From positions 1-61,602 of the forward strand of contig CAUJIH010000082.1 in assembly GCA_963205275.1 (NCBI GenBank): a DNA stretch of 61,602 nucleotides. The letters are read 5' to 3'. The notes below the pieces were generated by a model that saw only the letters and a program-made list of their open reading frames with translations, made no database searches and was not told the origin of the DNA. This DNA comes from Verrucomicrobiota bacterium. GTDB lineage: Bacteria > Verrucomicrobiota > Verrucomicrobiia > Verrucomicrobiales > DEV007. Each line of letters begins with the position of its first letter. Position 1 is the first letter of the stretch. The position numbers were made by a program, and so were the translations under genes. Of the stretch, positions 44,084 to 53,843 are shown one piece after another.

Positions 44084-45030
44084 CGAAATTCGATCCATCT
44101 CATATCCGATTTTCTCGGAGTCGTGCTTCGGCTCTGATCGCGATCTTGTGGATTATCTCGATTCTCAGCCTAGCTGTTTTTTCAGCCACTCAGTTTCTTT
44201 TCGTCGAACTCGAGTCAGAGGCGAACAGCTCCTCACTCTTTCGTGCAGAGATGATGGCGGAAAGGGGGCTAGCAATTGCGGCGAATCCGGACATCAAAAA
44301 AGGGGACATACTTCTCTCTCAGTCTTTTCGCAACGGAGAAGCCTTTTCTGTGCGCATCAGTAGCGAAGGAGACCGACTGAACCTGAACGCAATTCTGGCC
44401 AATCCAGAAAATGATCGACGCGTCCTAGAGAATCTGTTTTCCGAGTGGGGGCTGCGCCGTGACGAGGCTGAGGATGTGGTCGATTGCCTCATTGACTGGG
44501 TGGATGCGGATGACGAGCCGACGATGGTGGGGGCTGAACGCACCTATTATTATGGAAAAAAACTTTATAATCAGCCATTCAATCGCCCCTTTGAATCACT
44601 GAACGAGGTTTTGCTAGTGAAGAATTTCGATCTCGTGGTCGCGGCGAATCCGCATTGGAAAGAAGCTTTCACGCTGTTGAGCGAGGGACCGCTGGATCTG
44701 AATGAGGCTCCGGCGGAACTCATTGCTGCCGCCTGCGAGGTATCTGTGGAAATGGCAGCTAAGTTCATTTCTGTCCGGAACGGGCTGGATGGAAGCCCCG
44801 GCACTCGGGATGATATCGTCTTTGACAGCGTAGAGAGCGCTCTTTCCATTCTCGGCGTTTCTCCAGATGCGACAGAAGGGATCGATGATAGAATTTCCAT
44901 CGAGGACTCGTCTCGCCGCATTCTGACAGTCGGGAGGTCGGGAGGAATATCGGTTGAAAGGTCCGTGACTGTTCAATACACTGACCGACGCGCCACAATT
45001 CAAAGTTGGGCGACGCGCAGGGTTGAATGA
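44080..45030 (+). CDS. gspK: Type II secretion minor pseudopilin GspK-like
   Basis: 316 residues with an N-terminal hydrophobic leader (ASALIAILWIISILSLAVF) of the GspK kind. GspK marks visible are RLNLNAI, LIDWVDADDEP, the FESLNEVLLV segment and LDLNEAPAELI, the duplicated helical SAM-like region. It caps the pseudopilus. It is coupled to the GspJ-like gene. Confidence 0.88.
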   Translation: MTKFDPSHIRFSRSRASALIAILWIISILSLAVFSATQFLFVELESEANSSSLFRAEMMAERGLAIAANPDIKKGDILLSQSFRNGEAFSVRISSEGDRLNLNAILANPENDRRVLENLFSEWGLRRDEAEDVVDCLIDWVDADDEPTMVGAERTYYYGKKLYNQPFNRPFESLNEVLLVKNFDLVVAANPHWKEAFTLLSEGPLDLNEAPAELIAAACEVSVEMAAKFISVRNGLDGSPGTRDDIVFDSVESALSILGVSPDATEGIDDRISIEDSSRRILTVGRSGGISVERSVTVQYTDRRATIQSWATRRVE

Positions 45031-45036
45031 GACGGA

Positions 45037-46269
45037 ATGACACGGACTCCTCCAGAATGGGCCTATCTCACTGATCACACGGGGAGATACTGGTACAATT
45101 TTGGGAACGGCTCTCGCCTCGATCCCAAAAATGGGAAAGCCGTGCGCATCTCGGGCGATGCGATTTTCGGAATCCCTGCCCACGATTTCATCTCAATCTC
45201 CCAATGGATTCACAGTCGCGATCAAGATGTGATCAATGAGGTGGTGAATTCGGAATTTACAAAGCTCGGCCTTCAGCGAATGGAGGGACCGGGAAAGGTC
45301 ACTGCATGGCAGCCTTTACAAAGCGAGGAGTCCGGGACGCTCGTTCACTCGATCTCGACTCCTTGGTCGATAGAGGAGCTGGAGAATCCGTCGATCTCCG
45401 GTGATTTCACGGAATTCCTGCCCCAGTATGCACTCTATTCCGCTCCGGGAAATGCTGTCGTCCTCTGGCAGGAAAATGATCTATGGGTGGCAGGTTACAC
45501 TCGCGGACAAAAGTGGGTCCATATTCAAACTTTAAGCCAGGTGGGCGCACAGTCCCTTCTCCCAGAGGAAATTCGACTGACGCTCATTGAGTTATCTGCT
45601 CGAGGACTCCTTGCGCAAGTGGAGCAGATCGTCGTATGGGCACCCTATGACCTAGAGCTTCATCAGCTCCTAGAGAAAAAACTCGGGATAAATCTTCGCT
45701 TCGAGGCACGACCAGAACCTAAGTTTGAGATTGCGACAGGCTGGGGCTTCGTTCCTCATGACGTATCACGAAAGCGCATCGCACGGACGCGAAGGTATCG
45801 AGCGATTCTACTCGGAATCATTGGTGTCGTTCTCCTACTGATCTTCGCCTCCGCAGCTCTGTTTCATCTCCGCCATCTCGAGCAAGCGAACGAACGACTC
45901 CAGCAGAAAATTTCTGTAAATCGTGAAGCCGCCGATCAGATTGAGTCCGCGATGAATCGCTGGGAAATCCTAGCCCCGGCCATCGATCCAAAACGCTCTC
46001 CTGTTGAATTGTTTCATCTGATCTCGGCGCTCCTGCCAGAAAAGGGAGTCCGACTCACGAGCTTCGAAGTCCGTGATAACAAGCTCATCGAAATTCGAGC
46101 GGAAAGCTCAACCATGGCGAATGCCATCCAGTTTAAGGGAGCGCTTGAAAAGGATACCTCGCTTTCTGACTACGCTTGGGTCGTCCCCCCTCCGCGTGCT
46201 TCAGGTGATCTTACGGAAATCTTAGCCACCGGAACCTACAAATTTTCTCAAGACAGTGAAACCGAGTGA
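45037..46269 (+). CDS. GspL/PilM-PilN-like inner-membrane assembly protein
   Basis: 410 residues. The cytoplasmic N-terminal region (to about 245) would bind the secretion ATPase. There is one membrane span (about 248-270, ILLGIIGVVLLLIFASA), then a coiled coil and a ferredoxin-like periplasmic domain (GVRLTSFEVRDN ... RAES). This is the GspL or fused PilM-PilN layout. No actin-like ATP motifs are clear. Its last 14 bases overlap the next gene. Confidence 0.7.
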   Translation: MTRTPPEWAYLTDHTGRYWYNFGNGSRLDPKNGKAVRISGDAIFGIPAHDFISISQWIHSRDQDVINEVVNSEFTKLGLQRMEGPGKVTAWQPLQSEESGTLVHSISTPWSIEELENPSISGDFTEFLPQYALYSAPGNAVVLWQENDLWVAGYTRGQKWVHIQTLSQVGAQSLLPEEIRLTLIELSARGLLAQVEQIVVWAPYDLELHQLLEKKLGINLRFEARPEPKFEIATGWGFVPHDVSRKRIARTRRYRAILLGIIGVVLLLIFASAALFHLRHLEQANERLQQKISVNREAADQIESAMNRWEILAPAIDPKRSPVELFHLISALLPEKGVRLTSFEVRDNKLIEIRAESSTMANAIQFKGALEKDTSLSDYAWVVPPPRASGDLTEILATGTYKFSQDSETE

Positions 46270-46789
46270 AAAACGCCTACTTTTTGCATTTTTAGGAATC
46301 CTGTTTCTCGGAGGGATTACCTTGGGTTCTCGCTTTTATTTCGAAAAGCGAGATCTTCTCCTGACTGAAAGAACCACTCTGGAAAATGAGTGGATCGAGA
46401 TTGAAACGCTCTTCGAGGAAAAGGAGATGTGGGAAATGCGATCCAAGTGGCTGGATCAGAATCAACCTAAATTTACCAATGCAGAAGAGGTAGAACAGGA
46501 GATTTACAAGCTGGCACAGGCAGAAAGTATTGACGGAGTGACGACTTCTAGGCAGAATCTCCTTCCGACAGCGACGGTTCCCGAATACGTGCAGGCAGGT
46601 GTTGCTCTCGCTGCCTCTGGAGACTTGGGTAATGTGATGCGTTGGCTTTATGATTTAAACCGCCCCGAAGCCTTTCAGGTGGTTCACAATTTGAAAATTC
46701 TCTCGGACAAAGAATCGCCTGAGAAGATCATTGCCACATTTGAGCTCTTGAGATGGTATGCTCCTGCAACTGCTCTGCCCGAAACATGA
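46256..46789 (+). CDS. GspM/PilO-like inner-membrane protein
   Basis: 177 residues from GTG 46256. One N-terminal span (LLFAFLGILFLGGITLG), a coiled coil rich in E, then a small ferredoxin-like domain. The layout and position after GspL match GspM or PilO, which pair with GspL or PilN to form the inner-membrane platform. Its stop overlaps the next start (ATGA, 46786-46789). Confidence 0.68.
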   Translation: MKPSEKRLLFAFLGILFLGGITLGSRFYFEKRDLLLTERTTLENEWIEIETLFEEKEMWEMRSKWLDQNQPKFTNAEEVEQEIYKLAQAESIDGVTTSRQNLLPTATVPEYVQAGVALAASGDLGNVMRWLYDLNRPEAFQVVHNLKILSDKESPEKIIATFELLRWYAPATALPET

Positions 46790-47499
46790 ATCCCCTCTCT
46801 TGCATGATGCTATGTGCGTCGCTACTCCTCTCCAGTCTCTCGATCCAGGCGGAGGAGTCGGAGAGCGTGTTGCCCGCTGCTTTTCCGGTGGCGCGCTACT
46901 CGTCTGAGTGGAAGAGCTCGCCCTTTCTGCGAGAAGTTGTTGCTCCCGTGACGCAGACCTTTGAAAGTGACTTTGCTAAGTCGATTATCCTAGAGGGAAT
47001 CGTGCGGGACGACCAGAGAGGTACCATCGCCTACGCCCGTGACACCAGTACCAACGAACCTCTGGTGATTACATCAGATTCTCAGCCCTACAAGATTGTC
47101 TCTGCCAAGCAATCGAATGATCCGAAGGAAACCAGTGTCACGATCACCGACGGAAAAGAATCCGGCGCAATCACTTATATTACAGAGAAACTGACGCAGG
47201 CAATCATTCAACCTCAACCCGCTCAGCCCACCCAGCCGATTGTTAATCCACGGGGAAAGCAGCAAAGTCCATCAAAGGGACCATCCGCGCACCCACCGCA
47301 CCCACCGCACCCACCGCACGCTACGCCACCCGCTCAGCCTAGGATGCATCCCGGCTCTGCATCACCTCAACTTGAGGGGCAAAATGAACTCAGCACATCT
47401 ACGGAAACAGAGATAACTCCCGCCTCCGACAGTGCGCTACCGGCACTGGACAAAACCAGCGAGCCTCGCCGCCGCCGCATTCCTCTCCCTAACAATTAA
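46786..47499 (+). CDS. GspC/PilP-like periplasmic linker protein
   Basis: 237 residues with a signal peptide (LCASLLLSSLSIQA). A small beta domain (about 60-135, IILEGIVRDDQRGTIAYAR ... VTITDG) is like the HR/PilP fold that touches the secretin N0 domain. The C-terminal 100 residues are low-complexity, with an exact HPP triplet repeat and many P, Q and S. Its place between GspM and the secretin supports a connector role. No close family is recalled. Confidence 0.6.
   Translation: MNPLSCMMLCASLLLSSLSIQAEESESVLPAAFPVARYSSEWKSSPFLREVVAPVTQTFESDFAKSIILEGIVRDDQRGTIAYARDTSTNEPLVITSDSQPYKIVSAKQSNDPKETSVTITDGKESGAITYITEKLTQAIIQPQPAQPTQPIVNPRGKQQSPSKGPSAHPPHPPHPPHATPPAQPRMHPGSASPQLEGQNELSTSTETEITPASDSALPALDKTSEPRRRRIPLPNN
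47290..47316 (+). repeat. Nine-base tandem repeat in the GspC/PilP-like gene
   Basis: The unit CACCCACCG occurs three times in a row and encodes His-Pro-Pro repeats. Length change by slippage would keep the frame, so it may vary between strains. Confidence 0.75.
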
Positions 47500-47514
47500 G
47501 CTTTCCCCTTTCTT

Positions 47515-49980
47515 ATGCACTTTCCGACCCGCATCCTGACTTTCTGGGTGACTGCCTGTCTCCTTCTCTGCGGAGTCGCGCCTTCGTCTGCCCAAGAGCC
47601 AACGGCTCCTAAAAAGCCCGCGATTCCTCCAGCTCCCGCAGCAGCCCGTGACGCCACTCCAGCTCCGGCCACGATGCCACCGCCCGGTGCCGAAGTGAAA
47701 AAGGATGAGGTGAAGGAAGCCATGACAGATGTCCAGTTTCCGAACACCCCGATCCCCGTAATCCTGCTCGAATACGAGCGACTCACTGGAAAGCGTGTGA
47801 TCCGTGACACTTCGATTCAGGACAAAACGCTCATCATCCAGACATCTGGGAAAATGAGCTATTCTGAGGCTGCAGAATTTATCGAAAAAAGCTTTCTGCT
47901 CAACGGCTACGCGATCCTCCCGACGGAGAAGCCGGAGCAAATGAAAATCATCGCCTACAACACGGATAAGAAGCCGAGCAGTGAGGGCTTACAGATTTTC
48001 ACCAATCCCATTCAGCTTCCCGACTCAGATCAGGTGATCACATATATCATGCCTTTGTCCTACATCTCTCCGGACGAGGCAGTTGAGTTGTTTTCCAACG
48101 TAATCGTGCTCCATCCCTACGGAAAAATAACACCCCTGACCACCGCATCCGCCGTCGTGATAACGGAAAGTGCCTCCGTAGTCCGCAGATTAATCGAGCT
48201 CAGAGACTCCGTCGATGTGAGCAAGATCCGCACTCTGAATCAGGCCTTCCAATTGGAACGATCCGAGGCGGAGGACGTTGTGGAGGCGCTCACTGATATT
48301 CTCGGCCTAGATAAAGATCAGCCTTCGACTGCTCCCAATTCGGGAAATGCTTCCCCTGCCACAGGCCCGCGCCAGCAGCCTCAGCAGAATGCCTCAGCAC
48401 CAGTCAACGACTCAAGCGGCTCGATCATTCCATCGCAGATGGGAACCAATTCAGCCTTCGCACGACCGACCGCGCCGAAGCCGCGAATTCGTGCCATCCC
48501 TCGCGCCAACCGCATCCTCGTAGTCGCCACTCCGGAGGATATGGATTACATCTCGGGACTCATCACTCATCTCGATGCGCCTGTGGAGAACGCGACTTTC
48601 ATGCAACGACAGCTCCGATACATGAGCGTTTCCGATTTTCTAGTCATTGCGAAGCACCTAATTTTGCGCGGACGAGAGGATAAAGGCGGTGGAGAGATCG
48701 CAGGAAAAGATGGACAGCAGAACCAGAATACACTGGGCAGCGGGATGGGCGGCAATGACATGAATCGCGATACTTCAGGACTCGGGGGCAACTCGCGGCG
48801 AGGGGCCTCTGGAACAGGCGACCTAGGCAACGCTGGGCAGGATCAGGCTGCGGCGCCACAATCTGCAGTGGTAGGAAAAACCCTCCTCGTCGCGGATAAT
48901 GTCCAGAACATGTTAATCGCTTCCGGTCCGCCCGAGGATCTACGTCAGATCGCTGAACTGCTCGACTCCATGGACGTGCGTCCGGTGCAGATCCAGATCT
49001 CCGCGATCATTGCACAACTCACATTGGGGGACGACTATGACTTGGCCATTAATCTCCTTCGCACCATGGAACAGCCTACCGGAGATGCGCGGCACGTCAA
49101 TGGCAGCCGCTTCAATGGCGCGGGTACATTCACCACACTCCCCGACCAGAAACTCTTCGATATCAACAATCTCTTCGATCCTGCTAAGTTGGCGACAGCG
49201 AATTCAGGATTCGCTTTTTACGGTCAATTCAATCGCTACCTCGACGGCCATCTATCCGCTCTGGAGAAAACGAATCGCTTTAAAGTGCTTCAGCGCCCCT
49301 CTATCTACACCGTCAATAACCGCGAGGCTGTGATCGAGACCGGTCAGCGCGTTGCCGTCCCTCGCAGCACGCTTTCCTCGCTGGATACCGGTGGAATCAA
49401 CATGAATAATCAAGTCGTCACTGCCAGTATCGACTTCGAGAATGTCGTTCTCCGGATCGCCGTTCGTCCGTTAATCAATGCAGATGGACAAATCACTTTG
49501 CAGATTCAACAGAGGAATGACGATATCGTCGGTAGTACCGTTATTGGCGGTGATTCCATCCCCACTATCGGCACGCAAACTCTGGGAACTACAGTCATGG
49601 TCCCCGACGGCGGTACCGTCCTCCTAGGAGGGCTGATCAGCGAAAACGACAGTAAATCAGAGTCTGGGCTACCACTCTTCGCCAATCTACCCTTCATCGG
49701 TCGCGTATTCGGCTCTACCACCGATAAGTTAGCACGCAAGGAATTGCTCATCTTCATTCAACCCAAGATTATCCGCGACGAGATCGAGCAGACCATCGTC
49801 GATAACGACCTGAGAGATCGTACCAGTGTCGCACCTGCTGCGGATGATTTTGCAGAAAAGCGGGATAACAATCTGGATGTGTTTGAGAGCCAGGACTTCA
49901 ACTCCGCCGAAAAACGAGTCTTTTTCTTCCGAAACCTCTTTCGCAAGAAGCCATCCGTCCGCGCCGTTCCAGTTGAGTAG
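47515..49980 (+). CDS. gspD: Type II secretion secretin GspD
   Basis: 821 residues with a signal peptide (VTACLLLCGVAPSSA) and a Pro/Ala-rich linker. Then come N0- and N1-type domains (FPNTPIPVILLEYERLTGK; SYISPDEAVELFSNVI), N2/N3 with two Gly/Asn/Gln-rich inserts (about 265-310 and 395-450), and the secretin barrel with VPDGGTVLLGGLI and PLFANLPFIGRVFG. It forms the outer-membrane channel. It lies 15 bases after the GspC/PilP-like gene and ends the operon. Confidence 0.93.
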   Translation: MHFPTRILTFWVTACLLLCGVAPSSAQEPTAPKKPAIPPAPAAARDATPAPATMPPPGAEVKKDEVKEAMTDVQFPNTPIPVILLEYERLTGKRVIRDTSIQDKTLIIQTSGKMSYSEAAEFIEKSFLLNGYAILPTEKPEQMKIIAYNTDKKPSSEGLQIFTNPIQLPDSDQVITYIMPLSYISPDEAVELFSNVIVLHPYGKITPLTTASAVVITESASVVRRLIELRDSVDVSKIRTLNQAFQLERSEAEDVVEALTDILGLDKDQPSTAPNSGNASPATGPRQQPQQNASAPVNDSSGSIIPSQMGTNSAFARPTAPKPRIRAIPRANRILVVATPEDMDYISGLITHLDAPVENATFMQRQLRYMSVSDFLVIAKHLILRGREDKGGGEIAGKDGQQNQNTLGSGMGGNDMNRDTSGLGGNSRRGASGTGDLGNAGQDQAAAPQSAVVGKTLLVADNVQNMLIASGPPEDLRQIAELLDSMDVRPVQIQISAIIAQLTLGDDYDLAINLLRTMEQPTGDARHVNGSRFNGAGTFTTLPDQKLFDINNLFDPAKLATANSGFAFYGQFNRYLDGHLSALEKTNRFKVLQRPSIYTVNNREAVIETGQRVAVPRSTLSSLDTGGINMNNQVVTASIDFENVVLRIAVRPLINADGQITLQIQQRNDDIVGSTVIGGDSIPTIGTQTLGTTVMVPDGGTVLLGGLISENDSKSESGLPLFANLPFIGRVFGSTTDKLARKELLIFIQPKIIRDEIEQTIVDNDLRDRTSVAPAADDFAEKRDNNLDVFESQDFNSAEKRVFFFRNLFRKKPSVRAVPVE

Positions 49981-50028
49981 TCGCTCTTGATTGCTCCGAG
50001 AAGAGACCCTTTTTCTCCCTCCTGCGAT

Positions 50029-51459
50029 TCACATCGAATCAATCGCCGTCTTCACCGCGAGAATCGCCAGCAGCACGATAGAAATCGCGCTGATCCAAAA
50101 CCCCAGATCATACAGCCAAGACGGGCGCAGTGAGTCGGGGAGACGGCGATAACGGAAGTGAATCGCACCGACGACGACCAGCAGGAGAATCGCTGCCGTA
50201 ATCGCTCCGCCCACGAGCACCATAAAAACCGGATCTTTGAAAAAGAAAAATAACACAGCCCAAAGGATAGGGAAGAAAAAGGCAAAAAAAGCGATGGCTT
50301 TACTGCGTGAACGCTCGTCGCGGTAATCGATCCAGCCTACGGCTCCGAAGGCATCTGAGAACAATCGCGTCCAGCCAGCCAAAGCGGAAAATAGTGTTGA
50401 AAAAAGAACGAAAAAAGCTCCGATCAGAAAGCAAATCTCAGCCCAAACTCCCAGCGAATCCGTGTACATCCGAGAGAGCGTCGTCACCATCTCGTTGGCT
50501 TGCGGTACAAGTCCCTGGGAATGCAGAATCGAGGCACCCAACAGATAGAACGCCATCGTCATGAAGGTATAGACCAGCATCGAGAGGAATGCGTCCCAGT
50601 ACATCACCCGGATCCAACCTCTCGCCCGTCGATTCCATTCCGGACTGCGGTCACAGGGTCCGGTTTTCAAAGCGTATCCTTTCTCCAGCAGCCAGTAGGT
50701 GTAGGCCATCACTTCGTCTCCCCCGACTCCCGTGATCCCGAAGGCAGCGATGGCGACACCCAAAACACCAACAGGAATCCCGTGCCAGAACGAGAGTCCC
50801 TCAGCGATCTGATGCCCCGTCATCGCGAAGGGAGTAAACTGGACAGAAAGCAGACAGATAAAAGTGAACAGAGCGAAGGCCCCGATCATCGCTAGCGAGA
50901 GACGTTCGATGAATTGATACCGTCCGCGGAAAATCATCAGAGAGACCGCTGGTGCCGCGAGACAAACCCACAGCCAGACAGGCACGGCAGGCAGGAGAAT
51001 ATGAAGGATCAATCCCACTCCGCCGATGATGCCACCCACCTGAAGTGGCTTGATCACCATCATCAGAAGCCACAGCCAAGTTGCCCAGTTTCCTTTCCCA
51101 AATTTCGGTCCAGGGAGCTGATTCAGCGCCTCAAATGTCGTTTCTCCCGAGTGGATCGCATGTTTTCCGAATTCGAGTTGGACAAACACCTTCACCAGAC
51201 AGCTCACCAAGATCACCCACAGTGCGACAAAGCCCGCCTTTGCCCCCAGTGCAGTGGTGGCAATCAGTTCACCCGATCCCACGATCGAGGCGGACAGAAT
51301 AAAGCCCGGCCCCAAGTAACCGAGCATGCCCCGGAACGTCGTCGGAGGCTCTGCCACCGGAGATGCAGCGGAGCTTTGATCGACGACAGACACGGGAATC
51401 ACTTTAGATCGTTTTAGCGAAGATCGTTCGGACGACGCGCCCACTCTCCCTTCGCCCAA
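50029..51459 (-). CDS. Nramp-related membrane transporter with atypical metal-site motifs
   Basis: About 476 residues and 11-12 membrane spans. The first span carries the Nramp-like start GPGFILSASIVGSGELIA, but the metal-binding DPGN is replaced by GSGE. The sixth-span region (GVAIAAFGITGVGGDEVMA) lacks the MPH motif of manganese/iron carriers. It could therefore carry another ion or a non-metal solute. The start at TTG 51459 or GTG 51444 is uncertain. It follows the sialate esterase gene by three bases on the same strand, so the two are probably co-transcribed. Confidence 0.75.
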   Translation of the reverse strand: MGEGRVGASSERSSLKRSKVIPVSVVDQSSAASPVAEPPTTFRGMLGYLGPGFILSASIVGSGELIATTALGAKAGFVALWVILVSCLVKVFVQLEFGKHAIHSGETTFEALNQLPGPKFGKGNWATWLWLLMMVIKPLQVGGIIGGVGLILHILLPAVPVWLWVCLAAPAVSLMIFRGRYQFIERLSLAMIGAFALFTFICLLSVQFTPFAMTGHQIAEGLSFWHGIPVGVLGVAIAAFGITGVGGDEVMAYTYWLLEKGYALKTGPCDRSPEWNRRARGWIRVMYWDAFLSMLVYTFMTMAFYLLGASILHSQGLVPQANEMVTTLSRMYTDSLGVWAEICFLIGAFFVLFSTLFSALAGWTRLFSDAFGAVGWIDYRDERSRSKAIAFFAFFFPILWAVLFFFFKDPVFMVLVGGAITAAILLLVVVGAIHFRYRRLPDSLRPSWLYDLGFWISAISIVLLAILAVKTAIDSM

Positions 51460-51462
51460 GCG

Positions 51463-53007
51463 TTATTTCGCCGGAGGCGCAGGCTGATTTGCCGGATCGG
51501 TCGAGAGCGGCCAGTCATCTGTGCGGAAGGGCGTCGCGGGAAGACCGTTCTTGCTGTAGAGATTCACCACAGGATTGTCAGCCCAGCCATAGCGAGCCGC
51601 CACAGGCTTAGAGACTTCAGCAGAGGAAACTTCCACCTGATTCGTTCCGACGATTTTTCCTGTCGCCCTGTGCCAGACACGATCTTCTCCTGCGAGAGCA
51701 AAACCGACCACTTCCACCGTATCAAAGGCATACAGCCCTGCTTTACCTACGTGATCAAAGGTCAGGAGAATTTTCCCATCCTTCAGTTCCATGGATCGAT
51801 AGCTCGGACTCTGATACTCGAAGTCATGTCCATAATCTCTGGACAAGGCGATTCTGGCGAGACGCTTGGCCACGTCTTGCTTGTTACGCGGATGAATGTC
51901 TCGCCCCTCGCCTATATCACAAATCACCGCCTGCCCAGTATTCGGCAGAGAGAGAGTCTGCGTCTGTGCCTCGCGCAACTCCGCCCAACTCGACTCTCCC
52001 GGCTCTGAGACTTCCGGATGAAAATCAGCCAACTGCACCCAATAGAAAGGAAAGTCACCGATTCCCCACGCCTTGCGCCACTCGCTGATCATCAGGCTAA
52101 ATAGATCGCGATACTGGTAGGCACGTCCGGCGTTAGACTCGCCCTGATACCAGATCACCCCTCGGATTCCGTAGCCAATGGTGGGATTCAGCACCCCAGC
52201 CCAGATGTTGCCGGGGCGAGAATTTCCCGTCAGCCAGTTCGCAGGCTTGCGAGGGGCTGGCTTTCCATTCGCAGCTGCTTTTTCCGCAGCAATTTTCCAG
52301 TCCTCCATAATCTTATCGAAGTCATAATTCTGTTCGAGGTTCTTCGCCTGCTCGATCACGTTTTGGAATCGAGAATCGGCTTCCAGCGTCTCACGCGAGA
52401 CCCAGGCTTCTGCAGCAGAACCGCCCCAAGAATCGTCGATCAGTCCGATCGGCACGCCTAGGGTCTGATACAATTGACGGCCAAAGAAATATCCCACAGC
52501 AGAGAAATCACTGATCGTCTCTGGTGTGCAAATCTCCCATCGCCCCTGAAAATCATCCTGCTTCTCCTGCGTCCCCACTTGAGGAACAGAGATAATGCGA
52601 ATATTCGGAAAATTGGATGAAGCGACTTCCAAATCCCCATCATTCGCCTCCTTGACAGCGAACTGCATGTTGGACTGTCCCGAGCAAATCCAGACCTCTC
52701 CGATCACGATATTGGAGAGAATGATCGACTCGGAGGGAGTGGCGATGCTCATCTTCAGCGCGTGGCGAGAGCCAGAGATCGCTGCCAATCTCACTTTCCA
52801 GCGTCCCGACTCATCTGCTTTAGTCTGGTGGGTCTGTCCGGCGATTGTAACAGAAATCGGGGTTCCTGGATCAGCCCAGCCCCAGATCGGATTCTCTATA
52901 TCGCGCTGTAGCACCATGTGGTTACCGACCAGAGCGGGGAGGCGTAGTTCTGCCTGAGCAGACAGGACAGAAAGAGCGAGGGCTAGGATGAGTGAGAGTC
53001 GTTTCAT
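51463..53007 (-). CDS. Sialate O-acetylesterase (SGNH family)
   Basis: About 514 residues with a signal peptide (LILALALSVLSAQA). The SGNH serine lies in CSGQSNMQF, the Gly/Asn blocks in DDSWGGSAAEAW and WYQGESNAG, and the Asp-His pair in GRDIHPRNK. An N-terminal beta-sandwich (about 20-100) is typical of this family. It removes acetyl groups from sialic acid or other glycans in the periplasm. ATG 53007 gives the best signal peptide. Confidence 0.92.
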   Translation of the reverse strand: MKRLSLILALALSVLSAQAELRLPALVGNHMVLQRDIENPIWGWADPGTPISVTIAGQTHQTKADESGRWKVRLAAISGSRHALKMSIATPSESIILSNIVIGEVWICSGQSNMQFAVKEANDGDLEVASSNFPNIRIISVPQVGTQEKQDDFQGRWEICTPETISDFSAVGYFFGRQLYQTLGVPIGLIDDSWGGSAAEAWVSRETLEADSRFQNVIEQAKNLEQNYDFDKIMEDWKIAAEKAAANGKPAPRKPANWLTGNSRPGNIWAGVLNPTIGYGIRGVIWYQGESNAGRAYQYRDLFSLMISEWRKAWGIGDFPFYWVQLADFHPEVSEPGESSWAELREAQTQTLSLPNTGQAVICDIGEGRDIHPRNKQDVAKRLARIALSRDYGHDFEYQSPSYRSMELKDGKILLTFDHVGKAGLYAFDTVEVVGFALAGEDRVWHRATGKIVGTNQVEVSSAEVSKPVAARYGWADNPVVNLYSKNGLPATPFRTDDWPLSTDPANQPAPPAK

Positions 53008-53141
53008 TCGTGCTGCGGGTTTTATCGGAATTTCAGTAATCGCGCAAGAAAAATTCATGGCGGACTCAGGGTACGCCCTCATTCTAGCTATGGAATTCTC
53101 CGCGCTCCGTGAAGTGGGGAAACAATGAGCGCTTGACCAAC

Positions 53142-53794
53142 ACGGTGCATGATCTAAGTCCTACCCATATCATGATCAGGCATTTCTGGAAAGTAACGGG
53201 AAATCTGAATGGAAGAACGGTAACAGCCCGGATCGGCATGATGACATGATCGAGTTCGCGAAGAAGCGACCGGGACCGTCTCGCCTCACGGAGCAAGGTC
53301 TGCGCGTGGTGAACGAGATGCTCTGCTGGAAGACCGAGCTGGATCTGCGCGGGCCGACTGAGGTGGGTTCGATGTCGGGTTCGCCCGCCGGATCGTCCAT
53401 CCAATGGGTGAATCATCCGTCCTCCAATTACAAATCGATCTATAAGGGCGGAGCCGCTGAAATGACTGCCAAGAATTTTCGCGTCTTTCTTGATCCGGCA
53501 AATTATCCAATCGACATCCATTGCATCACAGGGGCGGATCGGACAGGTTCTCTCGTCTTTATTCTAAACGGAGTTCTCGGAGTCGATCTCGACGACCTCT
53601 CCCGTGGATGGGAGATCTCTTGGTATTCTCCGCTAAATTACAAAGAACGCTTTGATCCTCTAGTGGCGGGACTCGATGGCTTCGGAAAACCCGATGATTC
53701 GATCTGTAAGAAAATCGAAGCCTATCTGTTCGCACAGGGAATCACTCCAGAGGAAGTGGCGAAATTCAGAGAGATCATGCTGGAGCCGAAGTAG
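53142..53794 (+). pseudogene. Decayed copy of the secreted tyrosine phosphatase
   Basis: From 53246 an open frame of 182 residues matches the second half of the phosphatase at 21684-22862, including EFAKKRP, SNYKSIYK, NFRVFLD, the P-loop HCITGADR and the shared ending FREIMLEPK. Upstream, traces continue in two frames: VHDL and LNGRTV in one (53145-53240), NSPDRHDD in the other, just before the ATG. The signal peptide and Fn3 domain are gone. The P-loop Cys and Arg survive, but without export signal or entry loop it is unlikely to work as its relative does. Confidence 0.75.
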
Positions 53795-53843
53795 CTCGAA
53801 TCAAATCAGCGCAAATCAAATACGAAGCGACGCTCTCATTTCC

